Shown: positions 1 through 6,924 of the stretch, in pieces | Position numbering within the stretch: position 1 is the stretch's first letter | Layout of the letters: every line of letters starts with the position of its first letter | NCBI GenBank assembly: GCA_003228495.1 | Contig: QIDY01000118.1 | Coordinates: forward strand, 1-9,915 | Length of the DNA stretch: 9,915 nt | Reading direction: 5' to 3' | Source: Nitrospirota bacterium | Lineage (GTDB): Bacteria > Nitrospirota > Nitrospiria > Nitrospirales > UBA8639 | Made by a program: the position numbers and the translations under genes | The notes under the pieces: model-generated | The model's database searches: none | What the model was told of the DNA's origin: nothing | Seen by the model: the letters and a program-made list of their open reading frames with translations, nothing else

Positions 1-1001
1 ATCAAAACGGCACATACAAAAAACGCATGAGCCCCAACAAGCGGCAGAAGCTTCTCGTAACTCTCAAAAAGATAGCTTTTTAAATAGATAATAGCGACCG
101 GATGAACCAGATAGATGCTAAAACTTCGCTCTCCTAAATATTGCAATAGTCCATGAGCAATCAAAAAACTCGGCTGGGCGCTTTGCCATAGACATAATGC
201 AGCCAAACCGAAACCCCAAACCACGATATCCCATCTTCCACTACCATCGAAATACTTCCCACCGTCAAAAAGCATCAGCCAACTAATTATCGTCATTGCT
301 ATCAAGGGGATGATCACGTTCATAATAGATTCTTTCTTCAATTGCTGGCGGGCTCGGAAAACATATATGCCCATAACGAAAAAACATATGTTGGAAGCAA
401 ATGAAAAATAACTCCAATCCCACTTGGGTGGAGATGCTAAATTTATATGCTGAGTGTGAAGTGCCGACCGGATGAAGTAACAGACCACAATACTGATTAT
501 GAGAAATATGAGGGCGGCCCTATGTGTCCGAATAGTTAAAAGAAGGACCGGAAATATCGCATAGAAAATCATTTCCGCACCAACAGCCCATCCGCCCCAC
601 ACAATTCCTGTAAAAGGTACAAACCCAAAAGTGAATGTCAGATTAAGAAAAAGATTAGTCAAACTACCCGAGAAGCCTTCGGAACCTATCTGGAAGACCA
701 CCATGAAATAAAATAATGGAGCAATCCTAAAAAATCGCTTGATGAGGTAATCGGACAACCAAGCCGGGCGATTAATTCTTGGCTCAGTTGAGTACATAAG
801 CGAGTAACCACTTAAAATAAAAAACAAGTGTACGCTATAGCCAAAGTCTCGCCCAATAAACTCGAATACATTTGGTGGTTCAATACCTCCAATATGTACG
901 AGGTGATAGAGCACCACAGCTAACGCTGCGACTCCTCGAAGTCCGTGAATGCCTGGTAGCAGGCGTTCTTTCTTAACGAGTGCTGAATGAAACTTACTCA
1001 T
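1..1001 (-). CDS. Acyltransferase family 3 (OafA/YrhL-like) membrane protein, 3' end cut by the window edge
   Basis: I translated this frame by hand: it is open from ATG at 1001 to the left edge (333 codons), so the C-terminus is missing. Residues 17-34 read GIHGLRGVAALAVVLYHL, which contains the family's R-x10-H signature (R22, H33); the histidine is the expected catalytic residue. FFILSGY follows near residue 60, and IYLVHPVAIIY lies near the end of the visible part, as in AT3 proteins. Several hydrophobic segments between them fit the usual ten or so membrane helices. The family moves acetyl or other acyl groups onto sugars of O-antigens, capsules and similar glycans at the inner membrane. 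The start lies 30 bp after the end of the methyltransferase remnant, with only a weak G-rich ribosome site, so it is probably the last or near-last gene of the polysaccharide unit. Family call is firm; the sugar and acyl substrates are unknown. Confidence 0.93.
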   Translation of the reverse strand, partial: MSKFHSALVKKERLLPGIHGLRGVAALAVVLYHLVHIGGIEPPNVFEFIGRDFGYSVHLFFILSGYSLMYSTEPRINRPAWLSDYLIKRFFRIAPLFYFMVVFQIGSEGFSGSLTNLFLNLTFTFGFVPFTGIVWGGWAVGAEMIFYAIFPVLLLTIRTHRAALIFLIISIVVCYFIRSALHTQHINLASPPKWDWSYFSFASNICFFVMGIYVFRARQQLKKESIMNVIIPLIAMTIISWLMLFDGGKYFDGSGRWDIVVWGFGLAALCLWQSAQPSFLIAHGLLQYLGERSFSIYLVHPVAIIYLKSYLFESYEKLLPLVGAHAFFVCAVL

Positions 1002-1031
1002 GGTTATTGCCCCAAGGGTACTCAAGTGACG

Positions 1032-1610
1032 TTATAACCATGCGCCAAAATGCTTTCCTCGCAACAAATAATGATCCCCAATGTTAAATTTACCCTCAGG
1101 CAATGCTTCATCACCTCTACATACAGTAATGACGTTCTGTTCAACCACAATGTTTTTGATAAAGCCGGGACAGCTGGCCGCTAATATGGACAATTCGATA
1201 AGCAGATTGCTCAAGGATTTCCTCTCGCTAAAAAATGCATGATCCTTTTTCCGGCAGTCCCCCGCCCAATGCGGCCAAGCCCAATCCTCAATGATATTGA
1301 GACCACCATTTTTTAAATAAGGAAAACTGATGCTGAAGGCTTCGCGAGTTCCCTCGTACAGATGTGACGCATCGTCAATAATAAGATCAACATTCTTATA
1401 TCAATATCCCTATTGGGAAACTCAGTAGACAATATCGTTTCCATGGCAGAATGATCAGCTTGATTGATTCCATAATACAGCTTGATGATCTTAGCTTTAC
1501 GGTGTTTTGCGATGTAGCATGCTAAGGGCTCTACCGGTATTTTTTAGACGTCAGTCATCTTCCCAAATAAATTTCGGTGAAACGTCGCGAGTGATTGAAG
1601 AATTAACCAT
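1032..1610 (-). pseudogene. Frameshifted remnant of a class I SAM-dependent methyltransferase (CmcI-like)
   Basis: Two reading frames together give one recognisable protein. One frame (about 1545 down to 1400) reads VEPLACYIAKH, then KLYYGINQADHSAMETIL and EFPNRDID. The other continues with DLIIDDASHLYEGTREAF, then FPYLKNGGLNIIEDWAW, and ends ...GKHFGAWL at the stop at 1032. DDASH and GG-xx-IIEDW are the motif IV and V regions typical of these methyltransferases. The frames join at about 1396-1404, where one missing base would restore the reading. A further lesion lies upstream: an in-frame TAA at 1544-1546, while a third frame from ATG 1610 reads MVNSSITRDVSPKFIWEDD and stops at 1551. That ATG has an AAGG about 11 nt before it, so it may be the original start. 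The gene sits 36 bp after the TylF-type gene. The product would have methylated a sugar or a small precursor. The only open ORF left, 1032-1214, is its C-terminus and not a separate gene. Confidence 0.8.
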
Positions 1611-1646
1611 TTCAGAATTAACCTTATGCTGGGGACGTACCTTATC

Positions 1647-2810
1647 CTAATTACCTTGGCTGCCACGTATAATATCTCCTACTAAACGCAAAGGTTTTGT
1701 TATCCGCCAGCTAGTAGACGAATAAAGTACTGATACTTCCTTTTGGAGCCTGGCAACTTCGCCACCTCGCTCGGCCAATGATTGGTTGAGTCTGGCAACT
1801 TCGCCATCTCGCTCGGCCAATGATTGGTTGAGTTTGGCAACTTCGCCATCTCGATCAGCCAATGATTGGTTGAGTTTGGCAACTTCGCCATCTCGGTCGG
1901 TTAATGACTGCTTGAGATAGGCAATTACCATTTGGGTTAACTTAATCAGCGCCTCCTTCAGACTGGAAATTTGCATTTCATGCGACATGCCCGAAGGGCC
2001 CAGCGCCGCACTGACACTATCGTGCCTGGTCGTATCGGACTTTCTCCAGTAAACACCTACACCATCAATGTCGATAATTTCTGGGTGTATTCCATTCGCA
2101 TCGCAATAATCATGTACCGCTGCCTTGCAAGCAGATACTGCATGGTAATCATCAACAATGACGTACCCTTGATGTGAGAGTTTTGGGTACAAATTAGTCA
2201 GTGCATCCATGGTTGATTCGTACATGTCACCATCCAACCGCATCAATGCCAATTGCCGAATAGGAGCAGTCGGTAAGGTATCCCTGAACCAGCCTTTAAG
2301 AAATTTTGTCTGTTGGTCTAAAAAACCATAGGCACGAAAGTTTTCCCGAACCTGCTCAAGTGATATGGCAAGTGGCTTGTAAGTATGAAAACTAGAACCA
2401 GCATCGGCGGGATATTTCAATTCATTGGCCACGGGCAATCCTTCAAAAGAATCTGCTGCCCAAACACATTGATCCGCTATATTGTGAGCATATAAAATCG
2501 CGCGCATAAAAATGCATGCGCCTCCACGCCATACCCCGGTTTCTATAAAATCACCTGGCACATTGTCGGCTATTACCGATTCCATTAAAGCTCGTAGGTT
2601 GGCCATCCGTTTTTCTCCAATCATGGTCTGTGCCTGTGCTGGCCAGTCCAAACCGTGCTCGCGCAGGTGAGAGTCAAACGTGTTTAAGCCAAATTGCGCG
2701 TGAGGTAAATCTCGATAGACGCTACCAGTCAGGCATGACTGAATCAGTTCAAGATAGCTATGGCGTATGCGCGTAAGTTCGTCCTGAGGGGGTTGGCTTT
2801 GGTTAACCAT
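1647..2810 (-). CDS. TylF/MycF-family O-methyltransferase with C-terminal tandem-repeat coiled coil
   Basis: The product is 387 residues from ATG 2810. An in-frame ATG at 2864 would give 405, but 2810 has a strong AAGGAGAA site ten bases upstream and the upper ATG does not. Numbering from 2864: residues 38-275 are the macrocin O-methyltransferase fold, with DWPAQAQTMIG (73-83), the SAM-binding motif ETGVWRGG (108-115), WAADSFEGLP (135-144), and the metal-binding acidic pairs LDGD (210-213) and VDDY (237-240). Residues 317-372 are four 14-residue repeats of the type LNQSLAERDGEVAR, predicted to form a coiled coil. They are followed by SSTSWRITKPLR (382-393), a motif often seen after coiled coils in polysaccharide-cluster proteins. 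Ordinary TylF enzymes are about 250 residues, so the tail is an addition. Members are Mg2+- and SAM-dependent sugar O-methyltransferases. The gene overlaps the sulfotransferase end by 67 bp. Methylation of the glycan or its terminal sugar is inferred. Confidence 0.9.
   Translation of the reverse strand: MVNQSQPPQDELTRIRHSYLELIQSCLTGSVYRDLPHAQFGLNTFDSHLREHGLDWPAQAQTMIGEKRMANLRALMESVIADNVPGDFIETGVWRGGACIFMRAILYAHNIADQCVWAADSFEGLPVANELKYPADAGSSFHTYKPLAISLEQVRENFRAYGFLDQQTKFLKGWFRDTLPTAPIRQLALMRLDGDMYESTMDALTNLYPKLSHQGYVIVDDYHAVSACKAAVHDYCDANGIHPEIIDIDGVGVYWRKSDTTRHDSVSAALGPSGMSHEMQISSLKEALIKLTQMVIAYLKQSLTDRDGEVAKLNQSLADRDGEVAKLNQSLAERDGEVARLNQSLAERGGEVARLQKEVSVLYSSTSWRITKPLRLVGDIIRGSQGN
1749..1916 (-). 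repeat. Four 42-bp in-frame tandem repeats encoding the coiled coil
   Basis: Four consecutive 42-bp units encode LKQSLTDRDGEVAK, LNQSLADRDGEVAK, LNQSLAERDGEVAR and LNQSLAERGGEVAR. The three units nearest the C-terminus differ by only a few bases each; the first is the most diverged. Two heptads fit each unit, with leucines at positions 1 and 5 and valine at 12 on the hydrophobic face. Since 42 is a multiple of three, gain or loss of units would change coil length without breaking the frame. Confidence 0.95.
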
Positions 2811-3592
2811 ATTCTTAGTTTTCTCCTTATAAGTCTTTTCAAAAACGAATCTCGCCTTGACCATGCCTCTTTATAAAGAGCCCGATCCAGATGAGTAAGT
2901 TCTTCCAGGAGATTCATGGTCGACCGTGGTAAATCTTTCGAGGTTGGCCGTCCTGGATTAGCATTGGAAACAATTTTGTCCTCAGGGGATACTATTCCAA
3001 GAGCTGCAAGAATTGTATTTCGGTCGTCCTCAAATGTCTCCGCAAAGCCTATATAAGAAAAATCCTCAAGATGCCGAATTGCCAGTTCAAGAATCTCTTC
3101 TGGTTCAAAGCACAAAATATTGCGTCCATCTGAATTCCCATAACCGTGGGCGAGCTGCCAAGCTTGATTGTTCCAAATACATGCTTTTACTGCAGGAACC
3201 TTTAAACCCAACTGCAAAAATTCATCTAGTGATACTTGTTCCGTCAGCGCGTAAATTTCGAACTCCTTAGGATCGCGACTCTTGCAGAAATAATAATAAG
3301 ACAACACTCTTTCAATGGGATTGCGCAAAAAAGTAAATGAAAAACGTTCATCCATTATTTGCCGAGCAAAATCAAAGCCAAAGTGGCCTGAAACAAATGG
3401 GAAGTCTTTAAAATCGCTAGGAGCCTTTCCTCTCGCGTTAACTATCTTTTCTAGTTCATCGTCTGTCCGACCGTTAAGATAGTCTCCGTGACTCACAACA
3501 TTATCTGAACCATAGGAAAGTCTTGCCAAGTCAACAATCGAAGTTCCAGCGGTTTTCTGAATATGCAAAAACAACGCAGGCTTAATTTTCAT
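2744..3592 (-). CDS. Sulfotransferase family 2 protein
   Basis: This 282-residue protein begins MKIKPALFLHIQKTAGTSI. HIQKTAGTS (10-18) is the 5'-phosphosulfate-binding loop for the donor PAPS. FLRNPIERVLSYYYF (near 88-102) is the 3'-phosphate-binding motif, and FVSGHFGF precedes it, as usual in Sulfotransfer_2 enzymes. GFAETFEDD and the later LYKEAW are also family-like. The protein is soluble, with no signal peptide, and should act in the cytoplasm or at the inner membrane, moving sulfate from PAPS to a hydroxyl, most likely on a sugar here. The start overlaps the Wzt stop by 11 bp (ATGAAAATTAA), a sign of translational coupling. The last 35 or so residues (RLIRRKLRIWLTKANPLR...) are basic and unlike the catalytic domain, and they overlap the start of the methyltransferase gene. 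The sulfated substrate is not shown by the sequence. Confidence 0.9.
   Translation of the reverse strand: MKIKPALFLHIQKTAGTSIVDLARLSYGSDNVVSHGDYLNGRTDDELEKIVNARGKAPSDFKDFPFVSGHFGFDFARQIMDERFSFTFLRNPIERVLSYYYFCKSRDPKEFEIYALTEQVSLDEFLQLGLKVPAVKACIWNNQAWQLAHGYGNSDGRNILCFEPEEILELAIRHLEDFSYIGFAETFEDDRNTILAALGIVSPEDKIVSNANPGRPTSKDLPRSTMNLLEELTHLDRALYKEAWSRRDSFLKRLIRRKLRIWLTKANPLRTNLRAYAIAILN
2821..2828 (-). promoter_or_regulatory. Ribosome binding site of the TylF-type gene
   Basis: Read on the minus strand this is AAGGAGAA, ten bases before ATG 2810. It lies inside the sulfotransferase coding region. It decides the start: the alternative ATG at 2864 has only GAGG one base before it, which is too close. 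Confidence 0.7.
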
Positions 3593-5090
3593 CCTGGCAC
3601 TCCCTCATCGCACCAAGGGTATCAGGATTCTTTCTAATCTCAATGTGGTCAAAAGCAATTCCAATGAGACCTGTAGACACACTGGATGAATGCGATTCAA
3701 CGACAATGGCATCATGAAGCCATTGTAGTTGGGCAACATCTGGCGGAACTCCATCCGCAATAGCGACATCCACAGCATATGCACCTCGTGGCAATATTGG
3801 CATCCGGAATGTAAAAACTGCTTCAACGACCTCGCCAGTCTTGGCTTCAACCGGCTTTAGGCAATAGTCTATATACGTATTTTGTGCGAACAGCACCTGA
3901 CCAAGTCGGTCTTTGAAATTAAACCCCATAATAATGTTATTGCAGGGTACCAAGATTTTTGCCTCGATAAGGAGGCGAACGAATTCTCCCCCGACTATCC
4001 ATGAGAGTTGCTGACCATCCCTATCTGATAGTCGTACATTAGTCATACGGGCCCCATCATTTCCGAAGCCTCGTGTATGCGAGGAAAAACCAAAAACACG
4101 AATATCATTTCGTAAATTTGAACGATTGATAAAGCTCATTCGCATATCACGAAATGACAAGTCCGTTGGTTCGCCAGGCAATTCCTGGTTATTGGCCTTG
4201 TCAACCGGGTTGTCACCCTTTGAAAGGGATTCTGCTTTTACGGAGGATTGGTAACGTTTAGCAAGATATCTTTCAGCAACATGTTTTGCTCGCCCAATCG
4301 CCTGAACCTCACCACGATCCAACCACACGGCACGGTCGCACAAATTCACAACAGCGCCAGAGTTGTGGCTTACAAAGAATACTGTGCCATCATTTTTAAA
4401 ATTGCGTAAAAACCTCATACATTTTTGAGAGAACAGCATATCACCAACCGCCAACGCTTCATCAATCACCAGAATGTCGGCATCCACATTGGCCATAACT
4501 GCAAAGGCCAACCGAACATACATACCGGAAGAATATCGCTTGACCGGCTGGTAAATGAATTCCCCAATATCCGCAAATCTGGCAATATCGTCGAATTTCG
4601 AGTCGATCTCCTTTTCACTCAAACCCAAAACCGTTCCATTCAAATAGACATTTTCAACCCCGGTAAATTCCGGATTAAAACCGCTACCAAGCTCCAATAA
4701 TGCGGCAATTCGTCCCTGCGATTCGACTGTGCCCTTCGTAGGGGACAAGATTCCACAGATCAGTTTCAAGAGTGTTGATTTTCCTGATCCATTCAGCCCA
4801 ATGATACCAATCGTCTCACCTTTTTTGACCTCAAACGACACGTCCCTCAATGCCCAAAATTCGCGGTAATATTGCTTGGGTGGATTTTTCAGGATAAGTC
4901 TTTGCAATGGCGGGAAGAACCATTGCTTGAGCCGGTCATGCGGCCGATCATAAATTTCGTAGCACTTGGAAAGATTCTGGACCTGGATAGCCATATCACT
5001 GGTTGAAGATTCCTTTGCCGTTGCTCCCTCGCCCCATTCCGCCCCTCCTAAAGTAGACAAAGGAACTGTGTGTGGCTTCTCAGAGGACAT
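3582..5090 (-). CDS. wzt: Wzt-type polysaccharide ABC exporter ATPase with C-terminal carbohydrate-binding domain
   Basis: From ATG 5090 the product is 502 residues. An ATG at 5126 would add 12, but 5090 has AAGGGG seven bases upstream and an 11-bp overlap with the permease stop, matching the next junction. Counting from 5126: Walker A is GLNGSGKST (110-118), the ABC signature YSSGMYVRLAF is at 198-208, Walker B DILVIDEALAVGD is at 217-229, and the switch histidine is H254 in FVSHNS. GSGFNPEFTGVENVYLNG (147-164) is typical of Wzt/TagH ATPases. Residues from about 340 to 505 form a second, beta-rich region with VRLSDRDGQ and GFNFKDRLG, which matches the Wzt C-terminal domain that binds the modified end of the glycan before export. 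Residues 13-44, before the usual MAIQVQNLSKCY start, are an unusual low-complexity leader. With the permease it forms the inner-membrane exporter. Confidence 0.95.
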   Translation of the reverse strand: MSSEKPHTVPLSTLGGAEWGEGATAKESSTSDMAIQVQNLSKCYEIYDRPHDRLKQWFFPPLQRLILKNPPKQYYREFWALRDVSFEVKKGETIGIIGLNGSGKSTLLKLICGILSPTKGTVESQGRIAALLELGSGFNPEFTGVENVYLNGTVLGLSEKEIDSKFDDIARFADIGEFIYQPVKRYSSGMYVRLAFAVMANVDADILVIDEALAVGDMLFSQKCMRFLRNFKNDGTVFFVSHNSGAVVNLCDRAVWLDRGEVQAIGRAKHVAERYLAKRYQSSVKAESLSKGDNPVDKANNQELPGEPTDLSFRDMRMSFINRSNLRNDIRVFGFSSHTRGFGNDGARMTNVRLSDRDGQQLSWIVGGEFVRLLIEAKILVPCNNIIMGFNFKDRLGQVLFAQNTYIDYCLKPVEAKTGEVVEAVFTFRMPILPRGAYAVDVAIADGVPPDVAQLQWLHDAIVVESHSSSVSTGLIGIAFDHIEIRKNPDTLGAMRECQDEN

Positions 5091-5901
5091 CGGCAAACCC
5101 CTTGCGCATTTTCTGGAAACAGGCAAAGCCTGCCCCTGCGATCAACATCCCCGCCACCAGCATGATGGCCCATTGCCTCATGTCCGGCAGTTGCCCAAAA
5201 ATTAAGGTATTGCGCCCTTCCTCAATGATGAAAACGAGCGGGTTGAGTTGTAGCCAGCCTTGATATGGCGCAGGCAAAGCGTTTATCGGATAGAACACGC
5301 CGGAGACAAACAACAACACGGTAGTGAACACGCCGGTGATTTGCCCAATATCGCGCACATACACACCAAATGCCGAAAGAAACCACGCGAATCCCATTGT
5401 GGCAAACGCTAGCGGGATCAGGATGAGAGGGAAAAGCACTGCCGTCCAGGGCATTTGTTGACTGATGAGGAGCTGTACTAGTAGCAACACCACCAGGCTG
5501 ATAGTGGCGTTGAACAAGGCCGACCCGAAAGCGACCCAAGGGAGAATCTCCAAAGGAAAAACCACTTTTTTGACGTAATTCACATTAGAGAGAATCAATC
5601 CCGGAGCGCGGTTGATACATTCTGCAAACAGCCCATGCACGATCAGGCCAGCGAAAAGGATGATTGCGAATTCAGCTTTGCTTTCTTCATCACCTGTACC
5701 CCACCGCGCCTTGAATGCAACCGTAAACACAAAAGTATAGATGACAAGCATGAGCAGCGGGTTAAAAAATGACCAGGCAATTCCCAGGACCGAACCTCGA
5801 TAGCGCCCGACGATTTCGCGCTTAACCAAGGTGGTGATGAGACTACGATTACAAAAAAAACTGGCAACCATTTCTTTTGGTGAAATTGAGAAATATGGCA
5901 T
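5080..5901 (-). CDS. wzm: Wzm-type ABC-2 permease of the polysaccharide exporter
   Basis: The protein is 273 residues, the normal length for Wzm/KpsM permeases. The N-terminus carries LVKREIVGRYRGSVLGIAWSF, the amphipathic entry segment with the conserved R-Y-R/K-G-S-x-LG-xxW pattern. It is followed by about six hydrophobic segments: near 46-63, 82-96, 120-142, 150-175, 185-205 and 242-260. NYVKKVVFPLEILPW is the cytoplasmic coupling region, and LNPLVFIIEEGRN matches the conserved NP motif before the last helix. It forms the membrane channel through which lipid-linked glycan leaves the cytoplasm, working with the Wzt-type ATPase encoded directly downstream. ATG 5901 is the first start in the frame. 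GAAGG lies about 14 bases before it, a rather long spacing, so the later in-frame ATG at residue 11 cannot be excluded. It is the first gene of the unit seen here. Confidence 0.95.
   Translation of the reverse strand: MPYFSISPKEMVASFFCNRSLITTLVKREIVGRYRGSVLGIAWSFFNPLLMLVIYTFVFTVAFKARWGTGDEESKAEFAIILFAGLIVHGLFAECINRAPGLILSNVNYVKKVVFPLEILPWVAFGSALFNATISLVVLLLVQLLISQQMPWTAVLFPLILIPLAFATMGFAWFLSAFGVYVRDIGQITGVFTTVLLFVSGVFYPINALPAPYQGWLQLNPLVFIIEEGRNTLIFGQLPDMRQWAIMLVAGMLIAGAGFACFQKMRKGFADVL
5098..5103 (-). promoter_or_regulatory. Ribosome binding site of the Wzt-type gene
   Basis: AAGGGG on the minus strand, seven bases before ATG 5090 and inside the last permease codons. It favours this start over the ATG at 5126 and over the later MAIQVQ start at 4994, whose nearest AAGGA is 17 or more bases away. 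Confidence 0.6.
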
Positions 5902-6600
5902 TTATGGCTATTGAACCTTCAACTCAGACATTTCAAAATTCCCTCGCCCTTGAGGGCTTCATTCCAAAAAGGAACAAAAGATTGGGATGGGGGGTGAAGG
6001 CTCATCCGATAGTTAACGCACTATAGGTAAACCCCTTCGGCACCTTACCCGGAAAAACGGGCAAACCAATGATTTACGGCCCGGAGACGGTTCAAGTGTG
6101 CCCGCAGTGCACGGGTAACCTTAGAATTGTGAAAGACAAGATGTTCATACGGAGACATTGGGTGAGATACGGTAAAATATTGACTGTTAATAATTTGCGG
6201 GAATCCCCTTCATCAGGAAATCTCTCAAGCTTAAAATTGGGCTTGACCGCTTTCTCCTAATCCGCAGCTTAAGATGCTGCTCCAATCCAATAGACCACAA
6301 TAGGAAGCCAATGGGTACCACATTGTAAAACAAAGCGAGAAGAAGAATGAACTCTCATGAAATCCAGGGAAGCCTACTGAAGGGGATCAGAGAAGCAAGA
6401 CTTTCTTGAAGACTCAGGAAAACAAATTATCAAAATTCTCTATGCAAAATCCAATGTCGACCACGACCCATAAAACATTACAATGACCCCGTCTTGCCAT
6501 CTTCTTTCATCACCTACCGGTGTTTGTAGCAAACTCATGTCTTAGCAGCAATACCATTCAAACCACCCATGTATCTCAGCGGACTTTTTAAAAAGAACTC
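5902..6600. other. Gene-free region upstream of the exporter genes
   Basis: No convincing gene on either strand. The stretch from 5902 to about 6060 must hold the leader and promoter of the exporter unit, but I see no clear -10/-35 pair. It contains short palindromes: GCCCTTGAGGGC at 5946-5957 and TTCC-AAAAA-GGAA just after it. An ORF at 6069-6260 on the plus strand starts MIYGPETVQVCPQCTGNLRIV; the C-x2-C followed by LRI resembles the C-terminal zinc motif of some transposases, but the similarity stops after a few residues. The rest has frequent stops in all frames and looks like decayed sequence. Confidence 0.6.
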
Positions 6601-6611
6601 AACGTCCAGGT

Positions 6612-6690
6612 AATCGACAGAAGAAACCCCTCACGGGCTTTCCTCTGTCACACCACCATGCATACAGATCTATGCTCGGTAGAGGGTCAG
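6612..6690 (-). ncRNA. Probable remnant of a group II intron 3' end (domains V and VI)
   Basis: Read on the minus strand, 6655-6680 forms a hairpin with nine-base arms (ACCGAGCAT and ATGCATGGT, one mismatch), then GGTGTG. Directly after it, 6617-6648 forms a second hairpin with 14-base arms, 13 of 14 paired (including one G-U), closed by a GUGA tetraloop of GNRA type. CGATTACC follows. From memory, a domain V ending in GGTGGTGTG, then a long domain VI hairpin, then a CGATT-like 3' end is the arrangement at the 3' end of several bacterial group II introns. Domain V looks decayed: its apical loop is not GNRA and the upper stem pairs poorly. No reverse transcriptase or maturase ORF is present nearby, so the element is inactive at best. 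Alternative: an unrelated structured RNA or a terminator; no U-tract follows either hairpin. Confidence 0.4.
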
Positions 6691-6800
6691 AAAAGACCAG
6701 CAGGGGCGAAAACAGTCTCCGTATGAACGGAATCGCTGGTGTCGCCACTTTAAGAAGTGCCTCATTGAAAACTAGGCATTATCGATAATGACCTAGATCT
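6691..6800. repeat. Cluster of inverted repeats next to the intron-like hairpins
   Basis: Three more stem-loops lie here. ACCAGC/GCTGGT pair at 6696-6701 and 6735-6740 and enclose TCCG-TATGAA-CGGA (6718-6731). CACTT-TAAG-AAGTG lies at 6746-6759. A 25-base palindrome at 6772-6796 has arms CTAGG/CCTAG around the perfect palindrome CATTATCGATAATG, with one unpaired A. They may be further domains of the same degraded ribozyme or separate elements. No coding frame crosses them. Confidence 0.55.
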
Positions 6801-6924
6801 GACGTATCGACAGAAAAACCATTAAGTAAAATATTAGTTCAATCTTCTACCAAACCAATCTCCGCCCGGCCACCCTGTCAAAAAAGATATATCTTCAAAC
6901 CTCCTAATCCCAGTGAGAAGTCGC

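Noticed and set aside
1700..1891. 63-residue minus-strand ORF with repeated AKLPNSTNHW
   Set aside because: It is the out-of-frame reading of the 42-bp repeats of the methyltransferase gene.
1749..1916. Regular spaced repeats resembling a CRISPR array
   Set aside because: The units are contiguous 42-bp in-frame coding repeats with no unique spacers.
6264..6280. tRNA-like anticodon arm on the minus strand (GCAGC-ATCTTAA-GCTGC, which would read as anticodon CTT)
   Set aside because: A D-arm-like stretch precedes it, but no T-arm and no pairing acceptor stem can be found, so it is a chance hairpin or at most a heavily decayed tRNA fragment.
6884..6895. AAGATATATCTT followed by a T-run on the minus strand, 30-40 bp after the phosphatase stop, as a terminator
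   Set aside because: The possible stem is only four A/T pairs around a four-base loop; too weak to support a terminator call.
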